The notes: generated from the sequence alone by a model not told the origin. A DNA stretch of 7,298 nucleotides from Holophagales bacterium (GCA_031281385.1 JAITFL010000007.1:1-7298), one strand, 5' to 3'. Positions 1-6,825 are shown, numbered from the stretch's first letter. Numbers and translations: made by a program.

Positions 1-1
1 A

Positions 2-718
2 GTTTTGAAGGGGATTGACCTAGAGGTTGGGCCTGGCGAAATACACGCCATCATGGGGCCAAATGGGTCGGGCAAATCCACGCTCGGCAAAGTGCTGGCC
101 GGGCATCCGTCATTTGAGGTGACAGGCGGCGAGGCATCATTCGAGGGCAAAAACCTGCTTGAGATGCCCGCAGACGAGAGGGCGAGGGCCGGAATCTTTC
201 TTGGCTTCCAAAACCCCATCGAAGTGCCAGGCGTGTCAAACAGCCAATTCCTGCGCCTAGCATACAACAAAAAGGCAGAGAGCCTTGGCCTAGACGAACT
301 GGATCCACTGGAATTTGACGATTTCATACAAGAAAGGCTAAGTCTGGTAAAAATGGATCCCGCCTTTCTGGGTCGCAGCGTCAATGAGGGGTTTTCTGGG
401 GGAGAGCGAAAACGCAACGAAATTCTCCAGATGTGCGTCCTAGACCCAAAACTGGCTATCTTAGACGAATTGGACTCTGGCCTAGACATTGACGCGCTAA
501 GGGTGCTGGGCGAGGCGGTCATGGCACTGTGGCGCCCTGACAAATCCATGATCGTGATAACGCACTTTCCAAGGATATTGGAGACTATACAGCCGCACAA
601 AATCCACGTGCTATTTAATGGCAGGTTCGTAAAGCACGGCGGCAAGGAGCTGGCCCTAGAACTGGAGACCAAGGGCTACGACTGGATACAGCAAGAGATT
701 GACGCCGGGGCGCATTGA
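2..718 (+). CDS. sufC: SufC, Fe-S cluster assembly ATPase (5' end outside window)
   Basis: This is the ABC-type ATPase that, with SufB and SufD, forms the cytoplasmic SufBCD scaffold for Fe-S cluster assembly. The frame is open to the window's left edge. Family members usually have some 15-20 more residues before the first visible ones, so the TTG at position 5 is internal and the true start lies upstream. Counting from the first visible codon, Walker A GPNGSGKST is at residues 19-27, the Q-loop glutamine is in FQNP near 70, the signature SGGERKR is at 132-138, Walker B is LDELDSGLDID near 153-163, and the H-loop histidine is in ITHF near 188. The SufC-specific GFSGGE(R/K)KRNxILQM and DSGLDIDAL blocks separate it from transporter ATPases. 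The residue after the Walker B glutamate is Leu; Ser or Thr is usual there. By hand count 9 of 30 Leu codons are CTA. Its TGA overlaps the sufD ATG, so the two genes are co-transcribed. Confidence 0.96.
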   Translation, partial: VLKGIDLEVGPGEIHAIMGPNGSGKSTLGKVLAGHPSFEVTGGEASFEGKNLLEMPADERARAGIFLGFQNPIEVPGVSNSQFLRLAYNKKAESLGLDELDPLEFDDFIQERLSLVKMDPAFLGRSVNEGFSGGERKRNEILQMCVLDPKLAILDELDSGLDIDALRVLGEAVMALWRPDKSMIVITHFPRILETIQPHKIHVLFNGRFVKHGGKELALELETKGYDWIQQEIDAGAH

Positions 719-2019
719 TGGGAAAACCATTCCTGCAATCCATCATGTCGCTGCCGCTCCCTTTGGGTTGGGACGCGCTGCGGAAGCAGGCCGATAAAGT
801 GATCAAGACAGCCCTGCCCCATCCCCCATGCAGCGGGGACTGGCAAAAAGACTGGGAACATTTGCCGGGCGGGGCAGAGCATAAAGCGGAGCCTAAACGC
901 ATATCAGGAACTATAGAGCCACCGCATCGCTGGCAATTCAGCCCGCCAGAAACAGCCCACAGCCGCCTATTGTTCACCAATGGAGACCTAAATCACGATT
1001 ATTCCGACACCAGCGCAGTAGGCGGCGGCTGCCATTTCTTGCCATTGAACGAAGCATCAACGGCCCTGCCAGAAATAGTAGGAAAAATCGGGGAACTTAC
1101 AAGCCCAAGCAAGTCCGATTGGTTTGCCAACCTAAACAATGCCCACTTTAGCGGCGGCGCGGTCATATACGTCCCAAGCGGGATGCAGCTTGAGAACCCG
1201 CTCCACGTCATTTTCGAGTCCCTTGGAAGAGGGTCTCGAGAAGAAGCCCAGCTCCCACGCTTGCTGATAGTTTTGGAGCCAGGCGCGAAAGCGCACGTTG
1301 TAGAGGAGTACTGGAGCGTCCACCGATCCTGCACGAGCGCGGTATGCGAAATATTCTTGGGCGAAGGTTCCAGCCTGAGACACGACATTATTCAGCAGGA
1401 AGGCGAGTCCGCGTTCCACTTCAGATCCATGAAGGCCGAAATTGCCAAGTCGGCTTCACTGTCGTCAACCATTCTTTCATTTGGCGCAGCAAAATCTAGG
1501 TACGACATTGAAGCAACGCTTGCAGAGGAATCGGCGGAGCTGGAACTAAATGGGCTGGCTATGGCAACAACTGACGAATGCACAGAATGGGCGCAAACGT
1601 CTGAAACCCACAGCCTGATAGACCACGCGGTCCCAAGTTGCACAAGCCGACAATTGCAAAAAATGGTACTAGATGGATCATCCAAGGGCTTCTTCCATGG
1701 AAAAATCCTGGTGCGCTCCAAGGCCCAAGGAACAGACGCCAACCAATCCAGCCGAAACCTGCTCCTGTCTGACAAGGCAACGATAGACGCAAGGCCCCAA
1801 CTGGAAATACTGGCGGACGACGTGAAGTGCGGCCACGGGGCCACGGTGGGCCAGCTTGACGAAAATGAATTGTTTTACTTGCAAAGCCGCGGCATAGACC
1901 CAGCTTTGGCCAAAAACATGCTTCTGGTTGGGTTCGCCGCAGAAATAATCAACCGCGTTGGGCCTCCAAGCCTGCGGAACCGCCTGATCGAGCGCGTTAT
2001 TCGCAAAGGTCTATTTTGA
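718..2019 (+). CDS. sufD: SufD, Fe-S cluster assembly scaffold protein
   Basis: This is a SufB/SufD-family protein of 433 residues. SufD pairs with SufB, binds SufC and helps build or transfer the nascent cluster in the cytoplasm. The N-terminal 80 residues are poorly conserved. The core starts near residue 145 with AVIYVPSG and continues as right-handed beta-helix sequence to about 380. Recognisable family blocks are SRQLQKMVLDG (310-320), TDANQS (339-344), NLLLSDKATIDARPQLEI (347-364) and DDVKCGHGATVGQLD (367-381). His373 in CGHG corresponds to the histidine implicated in cluster assembly in E. coli SufD (His360 there). SufB-specific cysteine motifs are not evident, so SufD is preferred over SufB. 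The ATG at 718 overlaps the sufC stop as TGATG, with GGGG seven bases upstream acting at best as a weak ribosome site. A TTG three bases earlier is an unlikely alternative start. The 3' end overlaps the convergent CoA-transferase gene by 23 bases. Confidence 0.93.
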   Translation: MGKPFLQSIMSLPLPLGWDALRKQADKVIKTALPHPPCSGDWQKDWEHLPGGAEHKAEPKRISGTIEPPHRWQFSPPETAHSRLLFTNGDLNHDYSDTSAVGGGCHFLPLNEASTALPEIVGKIGELTSPSKSDWFANLNNAHFSGGAVIYVPSGMQLENPLHVIFESLGRGSREEAQLPRLLIVLEPGAKAHVVEEYWSVHRSCTSAVCEIFLGEGSSLRHDIIQQEGESAFHFRSMKAEIAKSASLSSTILSFGAAKSRYDIEATLAEESAELELNGLAMATTDECTEWAQTSETHSLIDHAVPSCTSRQLQKMVLDGSSKGFFHGKILVRSKAQGTDANQSSRNLLLSDKATIDARPQLEILADDVKCGHGATVGQLDENELFYLQSRGIDPALAKNMLLVGFAAEIINRVGPPSLRNRLIERVIRKGLF

Positions 2020-3592
2020 TGTCCCAGTTCTTTATCTTCATGGTGCCATTCTGGGCCAGGTTCAACTGCATCTTGAACACCCTGTCCCACAGTTGAGGCT
2101 CGTGCCCGACTTTGCGCTTTAGGCAATCCTCGGTGGCCAGCGCGAGGTACTCGGACAGGATGGGGCGGTAGTCGGGATGGACGCATTTTTCTATAATCAG
2201 CCTTGCGCGATCCTTTGGCGCCAGCCCCCTGCAGTCGGCAAGCCCCTGCTCTGTCACCACGCAGTCCAAATCATGTTCGGTGTGGTCTATGTGCGGGCAG
2301 TGGGGGACAATGCAAGAGATGCCGTGTGGGTCGGCCTTGCTGGGGCGCGTCGAGGGCGTGTGCATGATCTTCAGGTATGCGTTCCTAAGAAAATCGCCAG
2401 CACCGCCGATGCCGTTGATCATCCTAGTGCCCCCTACCAGCGTTGAGTTGGCGTGGCTGTAAATGTCTATTTCCACCGGAGTGTTCATGGCGAGGACACC
2501 CAAACGCCTTATCGGTTCTGGGTGGTTAGACACAGACAGCGGGCGCAAAGTTATCTTGTCAAAGTACTTGTCCATGTTTGCAATGAAATGCGGAAAGCCT
2601 TTGTTTTCGGACAAAGACAGCGAACATGAGGACGCTGCGTCCAAGCGGCCCGAATCAAACAAGTCCAACATGGTGTCCTGCAGCACTTCCGTGAACACTG
2701 TCAGATTGTAGAAGGGCCCCTTTGCCAGCCCTCCCACAACGGCGTTTGCGATGGAACCCACACCAGATTGAATTGGAAGAAGATGCGGGGGCAGACGGCC
2801 GGCCTTAACTTCTTGCCCAAAAAATTCCATTATGTGGTCTGCGATGGCGGAGCTGGATTCGTCAATCTCATGGAAGGCCCTGCCTTTGTCGGAATATTTT
2901 GACTCTACGATGGCGATGATTTTTGACGGGTCGCAGGGAACGTATGGAGTACCAATCCTAGAGCTGGCCTTGGTAATATTAAGCACTTCGCGGTTGGGCG
3001 GGTTCTTAGCAACGACAATGTCGTGTATGCCTTCCAGCGAGGGCATGCCTGTATTCACTTCCAATATCACCCTGTCGGCCACCATCAGTATTTCCGGGAC
3101 TGCGCCGCATGAAGTGCCAAGTATCAGCCCGCCGTCCTCGGTGATCGCGGTCACTTCGATGATCGCCAAGTCCAGTTTGCCAGTCTCTGTGTCCTTGGTG
3201 TAAAACCCGTAGCCTAAGTCCTGAGCGAACATTGACAGATGCTTGTCGCCCATCCTGATGCGCCCCTCGTTTATCCCCGATGCAATATTCTTCCCTGTCT
3301 GATACGGCCAGCGGCGGTCAATCATGTCTAAGGATGCCCATCTGTCTTCAGTCTCCGCTCCGACTGAGGCGCCGATGAACAAGTTGAACTTCAGCTTGCC
3401 TTGCAAACCGTTCTTTTCAACGTAGTCTGCCAGCGCGATGGGAATGGCTTTGGGGTATCCGGCTGGCGTGAACCCAGACCAGCCAAGATTCATCTCGTGC
3501 TTGAAATATTGCAGCGTGTCCTCGACTGGAACTATTTTCCCCAACAGGGACTTGCAGCGGATCCTCTCTTGAATGGTGCCATACTGCGACAT
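1997..3592 (-). CDS. Acetyl-CoA hydrolase/transferase family, probable succinyl-CoA:acetate CoA-transferase
   Basis: This 531-residue protein has the length and motifs of the Ach1/Cat1/AarC family, which moves CoA between acyl-CoA and carboxylate, classically succinyl-CoA and acetate. The N-terminal half includes GWSGFTPAGYPKA (37-49), FNLFIGASVGAETED (69-83) and ITEDGGLILGTSCGAVPE (150-167). The glycine-rich GVGSIANAV (277-285) precedes FTEVLQD (300-306). Glu302 fits the catalytic glutamate that forms the glutamyl-CoA thioester in this class. A second glycine-rich loop, NGIGGAGDF, is at 393-401, and the HIDHTEHDLD segment at 434-443 is also family-typical. The start at 3592 is chosen because AAGGAG lies six bases upstream; the frame is open 12 codons further, but that would run into the upstream nitroreductase. 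It is the second gene of an operon with that nitroreductase. Substrate choice cannot be proven from sequence: 4-hydroxybutyrate or propionyl-CoA transferase activity, or hydrolase side activity, is possible. Confidence 0.92.
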   Translation of the reverse strand: MSQYGTIQERIRCKSLLGKIVPVEDTLQYFKHEMNLGWSGFTPAGYPKAIPIALADYVEKNGLQGKLKFNLFIGASVGAETEDRWASLDMIDRRWPYQTGKNIASGINEGRIRMGDKHLSMFAQDLGYGFYTKDTETGKLDLAIIEVTAITEDGGLILGTSCGAVPEILMVADRVILEVNTGMPSLEGIHDIVVAKNPPNREVLNITKASSRIGTPYVPCDPSKIIAIVESKYSDKGRAFHEIDESSSAIADHIMEFFGQEVKAGRLPPHLLPIQSGVGSIANAVVGGLAKGPFYNLTVFTEVLQDTMLDLFDSGRLDAASSCSLSLSENKGFPHFIANMDKYFDKITLRPLSVSNHPEPIRRLGVLAMNTPVEIDIYSHANSTLVGGTRMINGIGGAGDFLRNAYLKIMHTPSTRPSKADPHGISCIVPHCPHIDHTEHDLDCVVTEQGLADCRGLAPKDRARLIIEKCVHPDYRPILSEYLALATEDCLKRKVGHEPQLWDRVFKMQLNLAQNGTMKIKNWDIKIDLCE

Positions 3593-3598
3593 GTTTTT

Positions 3599-3604
3599 CT
3601 CCTT
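3599..3604 (-). promoter_or_regulatory. Ribosome binding site of the CoA-transferase gene
   Basis: On the minus strand the sequence reads TGATAAGGAGAAAAACATG. AAGGAG sits six bases before the ATG at 3592 and one base after the TGA of the nitroreductase gene. This fixes the CoA-transferase start and suggests that ribosomes ending on the first gene can reinitiate on the second. Confidence 0.85.
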
Positions 3605-3605
3605 A

Positions 3606-4304
3606 TCAGAAGCCTCGGAACTCGGCAAAGCTTTCCACCGGTTCCCTTTCGGTCACAAGCGTGTTTGCTGGCGCTGCCGGGTCTGCGTAGCCAAGGGCCA
3701 TGCCGCAGACGACGATTTCATTATCCCCAATCCCAAGGCTTGCCCTAATAGTGACTGGATAATCGGCGAAAAATGCTTGGGGGCATGTGTCCAAGCCGCG
3801 GGCGCGCGCCGCTGTCATGATGTTTCCCATAAACAAGCCGATGTCCATGAACATGCCGAGCCCAAAACGCCTGTCCATGGTGATGATCAGCCCGACTGGG
3901 GCATCAAAAAATAAGATGTTTCTAGCCGTCTGGCGGTGCATTCCCTCTTTGTCTTCCTTGGGGATGCCAAGCGCACTGTAAAGGCCCTTGCCCACCTTCC
4001 TCCGTCTGGACAGCCAAGGCTCTTCCCAAACTTTTGGATAGTAGTCGTACTCCCTGCTCTCTTTTTCTCCATTTTCAAATTTTTTCATTATCGCCGCCGA
4101 AAGCGCGGCCTTTGCTTCGCCCACTAGGGCATACACCTTCCAAGGCTGGACGTTGGTGCCCGATGGGGCGCGAGCCCCAAGCTCCAGCAGCTTTGCGACC
4201 ATTTCTTTTGGCACTGGCTTTGGCAGGAACTGCCTCATTGAATGCCTGCTGGCTATCGCGCCATCAACGCATCGGACTAGTGCCTGGTCTTGTATTTCGG
4301 ACAT
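3606..4304 (-). CDS. Nitroreductase family protein (FMN-dependent oxidoreductase)
   Basis: This 232-residue protein has the hallmarks of the NfnB/PnbA-like nitroreductase fold. These flavoproteins use FMN and NAD(P)H to reduce nitro compounds, quinones or other acceptors in the cytoplasm. The FMN-phosphate segment RHSMRQF is at residues 20-26, followed by LELGARAPSGTNVQPW (40-55), whose APSG.N.QPW core is diagnostic. The central segment MDIGLFMGNIMTAARARGLDTCP (153-175) matches the core helix and following turn. GMALGYADP (201-209) and a C-terminal PVESFAEFRGF (222-232) complete the fold. I chose the ATG at 4304; the frame extends five codons to a TTG at 4319 with no better ribosome site. GGAAAA lies seven bases before the ATG, a weak Shine-Dalgarno. 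It is the first gene of a two-gene operon with the CoA-transferase. The physiological substrate is not predictable. Confidence 0.92.
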   Translation of the reverse strand: MSEIQDQALVRCVDGAIASRHSMRQFLPKPVPKEMVAKLLELGARAPSGTNVQPWKVYALVGEAKAALSAAIMKKFENGEKESREYDYYPKVWEEPWLSRRRKVGKGLYSALGIPKEDKEGMHRQTARNILFFDAPVGLIITMDRRFGLGMFMDIGLFMGNIMTAARARGLDTCPQAFFADYPVTIRASLGIGDNEIVVCGMALGYADPAAPANTLVTEREPVESFAEFRGF

Positions 4305-4321
4305 AGCGTGGTTTTCCAAAT

Positions 4322-4362
4322 CTTGGGGCGGCCCAGCCTCTCAAAGTTGAACCGCACCCAAG
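4322..4362 (-). promoter_or_regulatory. Long imperfect hairpin in the nitroreductase leader
   Basis: CTTGGG at 4322-4327 pairs with CCCAAG at 4357-4362, and GCGG at 4328-4331 pairs with CCGC at 4352-4355. The result is a ten-pair stem with one bulged A (4356) and a 20-base loop. It lies 18 bases upstream of the nitroreductase ATG. No T tract follows on either strand, so a standard intrinsic terminator is unlikely. It could be an mRNA leader structure or a DNA operator. The base pairing is certain; the role is inferred. Confidence 0.4.
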
Positions 4363-4393
4363 CAATAATATTACACTATTTGAAATATTGCCA
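4362..4393 (-). promoter_or_regulatory. AT-rich region with inverted repeat, possible nitroreductase promoter
   Basis: This is the most AT-rich stretch of the 121-base gap between the lipoprotein and nitroreductase genes. GCAATA (4362-4367) is repeated in inverted form as TATTGC (4386-4391). On the minus strand a TATTAT hexamer (4365-4370) sits 17 bases from TGGCAA (4388-4393). The second hexamer matches the -35 consensus at only 3 of 6 bases. A promoter somewhere here is likely from context, but the exact boxes are a guess. Confidence 0.25.
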
Positions 4394-4425
4394 GACGTTT
4401 TTGCCCAAGATGTATTTGGCTGAAA

Positions 4426-5721
4426 CTAGCGAACTGTTATCCTTCCGTGCGTCGTTCGTAAGTCTATCAGTTGTTCGCTGTTTCCAATCTTTGCACTAAC
4501 CACGTTGTTGGCTCCCCATTGCGGTTTTGCGTTTGGAACCTCGATGTTGATGGCCTTGCCCTCGCTGGCCTTAGCTTGCAACGTGCCTTGGGCGCGACCC
4601 AAATCCAAAGTTATGCCGCCATTGCTTGTCGCCAAACGTATGCCCCTGCCCTTGCCATCCAAATTGCTGGCCATTATTGAAGCGTTAGTGGTCTCTGCAT
4701 CTATGGAACCCAGCACATTGATGATTTCTAGTTGGCCGGTGTTATTTTTGATAAAAAGATCGTTCTCTATGTTTTCAGCTATTATTGACCCATTGCTTGT
4801 AAAGACCCCTGTCTTGCCCTTGATATTCCTAGCCTTTACCCTCCCATTGCTAGTCCTCAAATCCGCTTCGCCCGAGATGTCATTTATATCAAGGCTGCTA
4901 TTGGTTGTCCTAGTAAATAGATCCCCCTTTATTCTGGTGGCCGATATGGACCCATTGCTCGTGGTGAGCCTTGCCACCGCCCCTATTTCTTCCACCGAAA
5001 TTGAAGCATTGCTGGTGGTGGCTTCCGTTTTGCCACTGACGTTGCGGGCATTTATCCTCCCATTGCTGGTTCTAATATCTGCCTCGCCTGCAATATCGTA
5101 AACATCAATGCTGCCATTTGATGTCCTAGAGAATAGCTCTCCTTTGATTTCAGTGGCCGATATAGCCCCGTTGCTAGTCGTCAGCCTGACCTTGGCCCCA
5201 AGGTCATTTGCAACTATGGAAGCGTTTGTCGTGTTCGCGTCAATTTCGCCGTTGACCCTTCGGATCTCTATGCGCCCGTTGGAAGAATAAAGTGTGACCA
5301 TTGCCTTTCTGGGTATCTTCACGGTGAAGCTTGCCCCCCCCTCCAAATCCAAAAAGTTTCCAAACATAGATTTTCGCCTGTTCTCGTATATTTCCCAGTG
5401 TTGGCGCTCCCTTTCGGGCTCGGCCTTTCTTTCGCGCTCGGCTTTGATCGTCACTCGGCCGCCTTTTGACTCTGCCGTTAAGCGCACGTCCCCTTCCCTG
5501 TACTCCCGTATCTTTGCCACTAGCTGAACCTCATCTCGATCCCAGCCCTCAAGGTCTATGGAGCCATTGAACGTCACTGCATGGAACTGGCCCCCTGGCT
5601 TTAGCTCCAGCGTCCGCTCTTCGATCCTTGTCGAAAAATCGTGCCTCTCTGGCAACCTGCAGGCGGTTGCAAGGGCAATAATGGCTATGGGGGCTATCAA
5701 CAACGAAGCTGCTGGGCGCAT
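4426..5721 (-). CDS. DUF4097-like repeat protein, predicted lipoprotein, putative adhesin family
   Basis: This is a 431-residue exported protein. Residues 1-20 are a signal peptide with a short basic N-terminus and a hydrophobic core (LLIAPIAIIALATA) ending at Cys21. The context ATAC is an acceptable though not ideal lipobox, since Ala replaces the preferred Leu at -3. A first beta-rich segment (about 30-95, with TFNGSIDLEGW) is followed by a highly charged stretch (95-118) rich in Arg, Glu and Lys. Residues 144-341 are eleven back-to-back 18-residue units with a T(S/T)NG/AxI core, and looser copies continue to the C-terminus (TSNGGITL, TTHGRITV). This matches the DUF4097 'putative adhesin' beta-strand repeat family, probably forming a beta-solenoid on the cell envelope. 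No catalytic motif is visible. The ATG at 5721 is chosen because GGAGG lies seven bases upstream; a GTG two codons earlier is too close to it. The gene has its own leader after a probable terminator, so it is likely a separate unit. Confidence 0.8.
   Translation of the reverse strand: MRPAASLLIAPIAIIALATACRLPERHDFSTRIEERTLELKPGGQFHAVTFNGSIDLEGWDRDEVQLVAKIREYREGDVRLTAESKGGRVTIKAERERKAEPERERQHWEIYENRRKSMFGNFLDLEGGASFTVKIPRKAMVTLYSSNGRIEIRRVNGEIDANTTNASIVANDLGAKVRLTTSNGAISATEIKGELFSRTSNGSIDVYDIAGEADIRTSNGRINARNVSGKTEATTSNASISVEEIGAVARLTTSNGSISATRIKGDLFTRTTNSSLDINDISGEADLRTSNGRVKARNIKGKTGVFTSNGSIIAENIENDLFIKNNTGQLEIINVLGSIDAETTNASIMASNLDGKGRGIRLATSNGGITLDLGRAQGTLQAKASEGKAINIEVPNAKPQWGANNVVSAKIGNSEQLIDLRTTHGRITVR
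4699..5292 (-). repeat. Eleven tandem 54-bp coding units (18 residues each)
   Basis: The units cover residues 144-341 of the lipoprotein, each built around TSNG or TTNA followed by alternating hydrophobic residues and a G near position 15. Two adjacent four-unit blocks resemble each other unit by unit: residues 162-233 (5023-5238) and 234-305 (4807-5022). For example, LTTSNGAISATEIKGELF matches LTTSNGSISATRIKGDLF. Similarity persists at DNA level, as in CTCCCATTGCT in both blocks on the plus strand. The pattern indicates growth by block duplication. Confidence 0.85.
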
Positions 5722-5728
5722 ATGCACA

Positions 5729-5733
5729 CCTCC
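5729..5733 (-). promoter_or_regulatory. Ribosome binding site of the repeat lipoprotein gene
   Basis: GGAGG on the minus strand lies seven bases before the ATG at 5721. It decides between that ATG and the in-frame GTG at 5727, which would nearly touch the site. Confidence 0.75.
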
Positions 5734-5772
5734 AAAAATGTCTATTCAAAAGAATAACGCGCATCCACACCC

Positions 5773-5853
5773 AAAAAACCGGCAAATAGGCCAAGATGGG
5801 TCATCTGTCGGTAGATGGGGCGAAATTGTCGGCAAACCGCTGCCTATTTGACC
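5773..5853 (-). terminator. Putative intrinsic terminator after the FIST-like gene
   Basis: On the minus strand CAAATAGGC (5842-5850), which contains the TAG stop of the upstream gene, pairs perfectly with GCCTATTTG (5783-5791). With one bulged T, two further G-C pairs extend the stem to eleven. The stem is followed by GG and then six T residues (5773-5778). The 50-base loop contains an inner CATCT/AGATG hairpin. The stem plus T tract fits a Rho-independent terminator separating this gene from the lipoprotein, although the large loop is unusual. Confidence 0.45.
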
Positions 5854-6815
5854 TCTAGCGAAACCCTAGTCTGGTTGACCAACTGGTAGGCTATCTCCCC
5901 AAATGTGATCGGGCCATTCGCTTTTTCTACGATTTTGCCTTCCAGCCCCAAATACAAAAAGTTCAAAACGCAATTGCAGGCGAATACCGGCTGTGCTAAG
6001 TCTTTTGGGGCGATCTTTTTGAATGCAGAAACAGGGTCGCTAACAGGTGCAGCAATCTTATATTTGACATCCTTGAAAACGGGGGCATACATCATCACCG
6101 CGCCATCCGATGGGCGGATGCCTTGGTAGCTAACATTGACTTTCGCCCCGCAGTAATCTGCGACCAGTGGAAGCTTGGTGTCAATATTTTTGTTCTTTAT
6201 GTAGTCATGGAAATTCTGTTTTTCTCCATTGACGAAACAGTCGAGTACGGTAAAGCCTTCTTCTTCAAAGGTTATTGTGTCGCCGTCCCCCGGCTCGAAA
6301 AGAGATAGAATGTGGACGGTAGCAGTTTTGCCTTCAGCAGTAGTGAAATGGAATACGATTGCGTCCTTGTCAGAGAAAGCCCCCGTTGCCCCATTGAACA
6401 CCTTGGGGGCAGCCTTGCCAAAGTCGTCGAGGTGTACGCCGGATATCCACCCCACGATCGGCTTCATAAAAATGCCTTCGTAATTGGGGGCGTTTTGGGC
6501 GTAGGCAAAGTGGGCTTCGCTAAAGGCGGGAATGACAATAATCGAAAACCCGTGTTCGGGGGCGTCCTTGGCGATGTTAGGCAAATCTGACGCTGGGTAC
6601 TGCTTGATTGAGCCGCCCGTTGAGGAATCGGTCAAGTCCTGAACAAAAATTTGCTCTCTGGTGACCACCCCGCCGCCATCTGTCATAAAGTAAGAAGTCG
6701 TGCCGCCAATCCAATTTCCCTTTGGGAGCTTCGACAATAGGGCCTCATCGCCAGCGATGGCCAAGCGACGACCACCTTCGATCAACTTGCTTGCATCCTG
6801 AATTGACATCAGCAT
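5844..6815 (-). CDS. Hypothetical protein with FIST-like C-terminal region
   Basis: This 323-residue protein has no signal peptide or membrane segment and is expected in the cytoplasm. I do not recognise a characterised homologue. Near the N-terminus it has KLPKGNWIGGTTSYFM (29-44). The middle alternates beta-rich and Gly-rich stretches, such as FSIIVIPAFSE (90-100) and VGWISGVHLDDFG (121-133). The C-terminal part reads PVFACNCVLNFLYLG (276-290) and then GPITFGEIAYQLVNQT (301-316). The FxC...G(P)xxFGEI...NQT order resembles the C-terminal domain of FIST proteins, proposed small-ligand sensors in signal transduction. No output domain is attached. Cys280 and Cys282 form a CNC pair. The ATG at 6815 has GGAGG five bases upstream; ATG 6809, two codons in, is an alternative start with 11-base spacing. 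It follows the small helical gene by ten bases and is probably the last gene of that operon. Confidence 0.85.
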   Translation of the reverse strand: MLMSIQDASKLIEGGRRLAIAGDEALLSKLPKGNWIGGTTSYFMTDGGGVVTREQIFVQDLTDSSTGGSIKQYPASDLPNIAKDAPEHGFSIIVIPAFSEAHFAYAQNAPNYEGIFMKPIVGWISGVHLDDFGKAAPKVFNGATGAFSDKDAIVFHFTTAEGKTATVHILSLFEPGDGDTITFEEEGFTVLDCFVNGEKQNFHDYIKNKNIDTKLPLVADYCGAKVNVSYQGIRPSDGAVMMYAPVFKDVKYKIAAPVSDPVSAFKKIAPKDLAQPVFACNCVLNFLYLGLEGKIVEKANGPITFGEIAYQLVNQTRVSLEVK

Positions 6816-6820
6816 AGAAG

Positions 6821-6825
6821 CCTCC
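6821..6825 (-). promoter_or_regulatory. Ribosome binding site of the FIST-like gene
   Basis: The minus strand reads TAAGGAGGCTTCTATG. GGAGG begins directly after the TAA stop of the small helical gene and lies five bases before the ATG. This implies translational coupling of the two genes. Confidence 0.8.

Noticed and set aside
1392..1844. Minus-strand open frame of 150 residues
   Set aside because: It is antisense to the most conserved part of sufD, with no motif or ribosome site.
2832..3203. Plus-strand open frame of 123 residues
   Set aside because: It is antisense to the well-conserved centre of the CoA-transferase; no start signal or family features.
3593..3628. Twelve-codon N-terminal extension of the CoA-transferase
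   Set aside because: It would overlap the nitroreductase coding end and ignore a strong AAGGAG site six bases before the ATG at 3592; family members start near the MSQYGTIQERI position.
4505..5101. Plus-strand open frame of 198 residues rich in Leu, Pro and Val
   Set aside because: It lies fully antisense to the repeat region of the lipoprotein, and its hydrophobic periodic look is a direct reflection of the TSNG repeats read backwards. No ribosome site or family motif is visible.
4699..5292. Possible CRISPR array, because of regular spaced short repeats
   Set aside because: The 54-base units are coding, in frame, diverged from each other and have no unique spacers between identical repeats.
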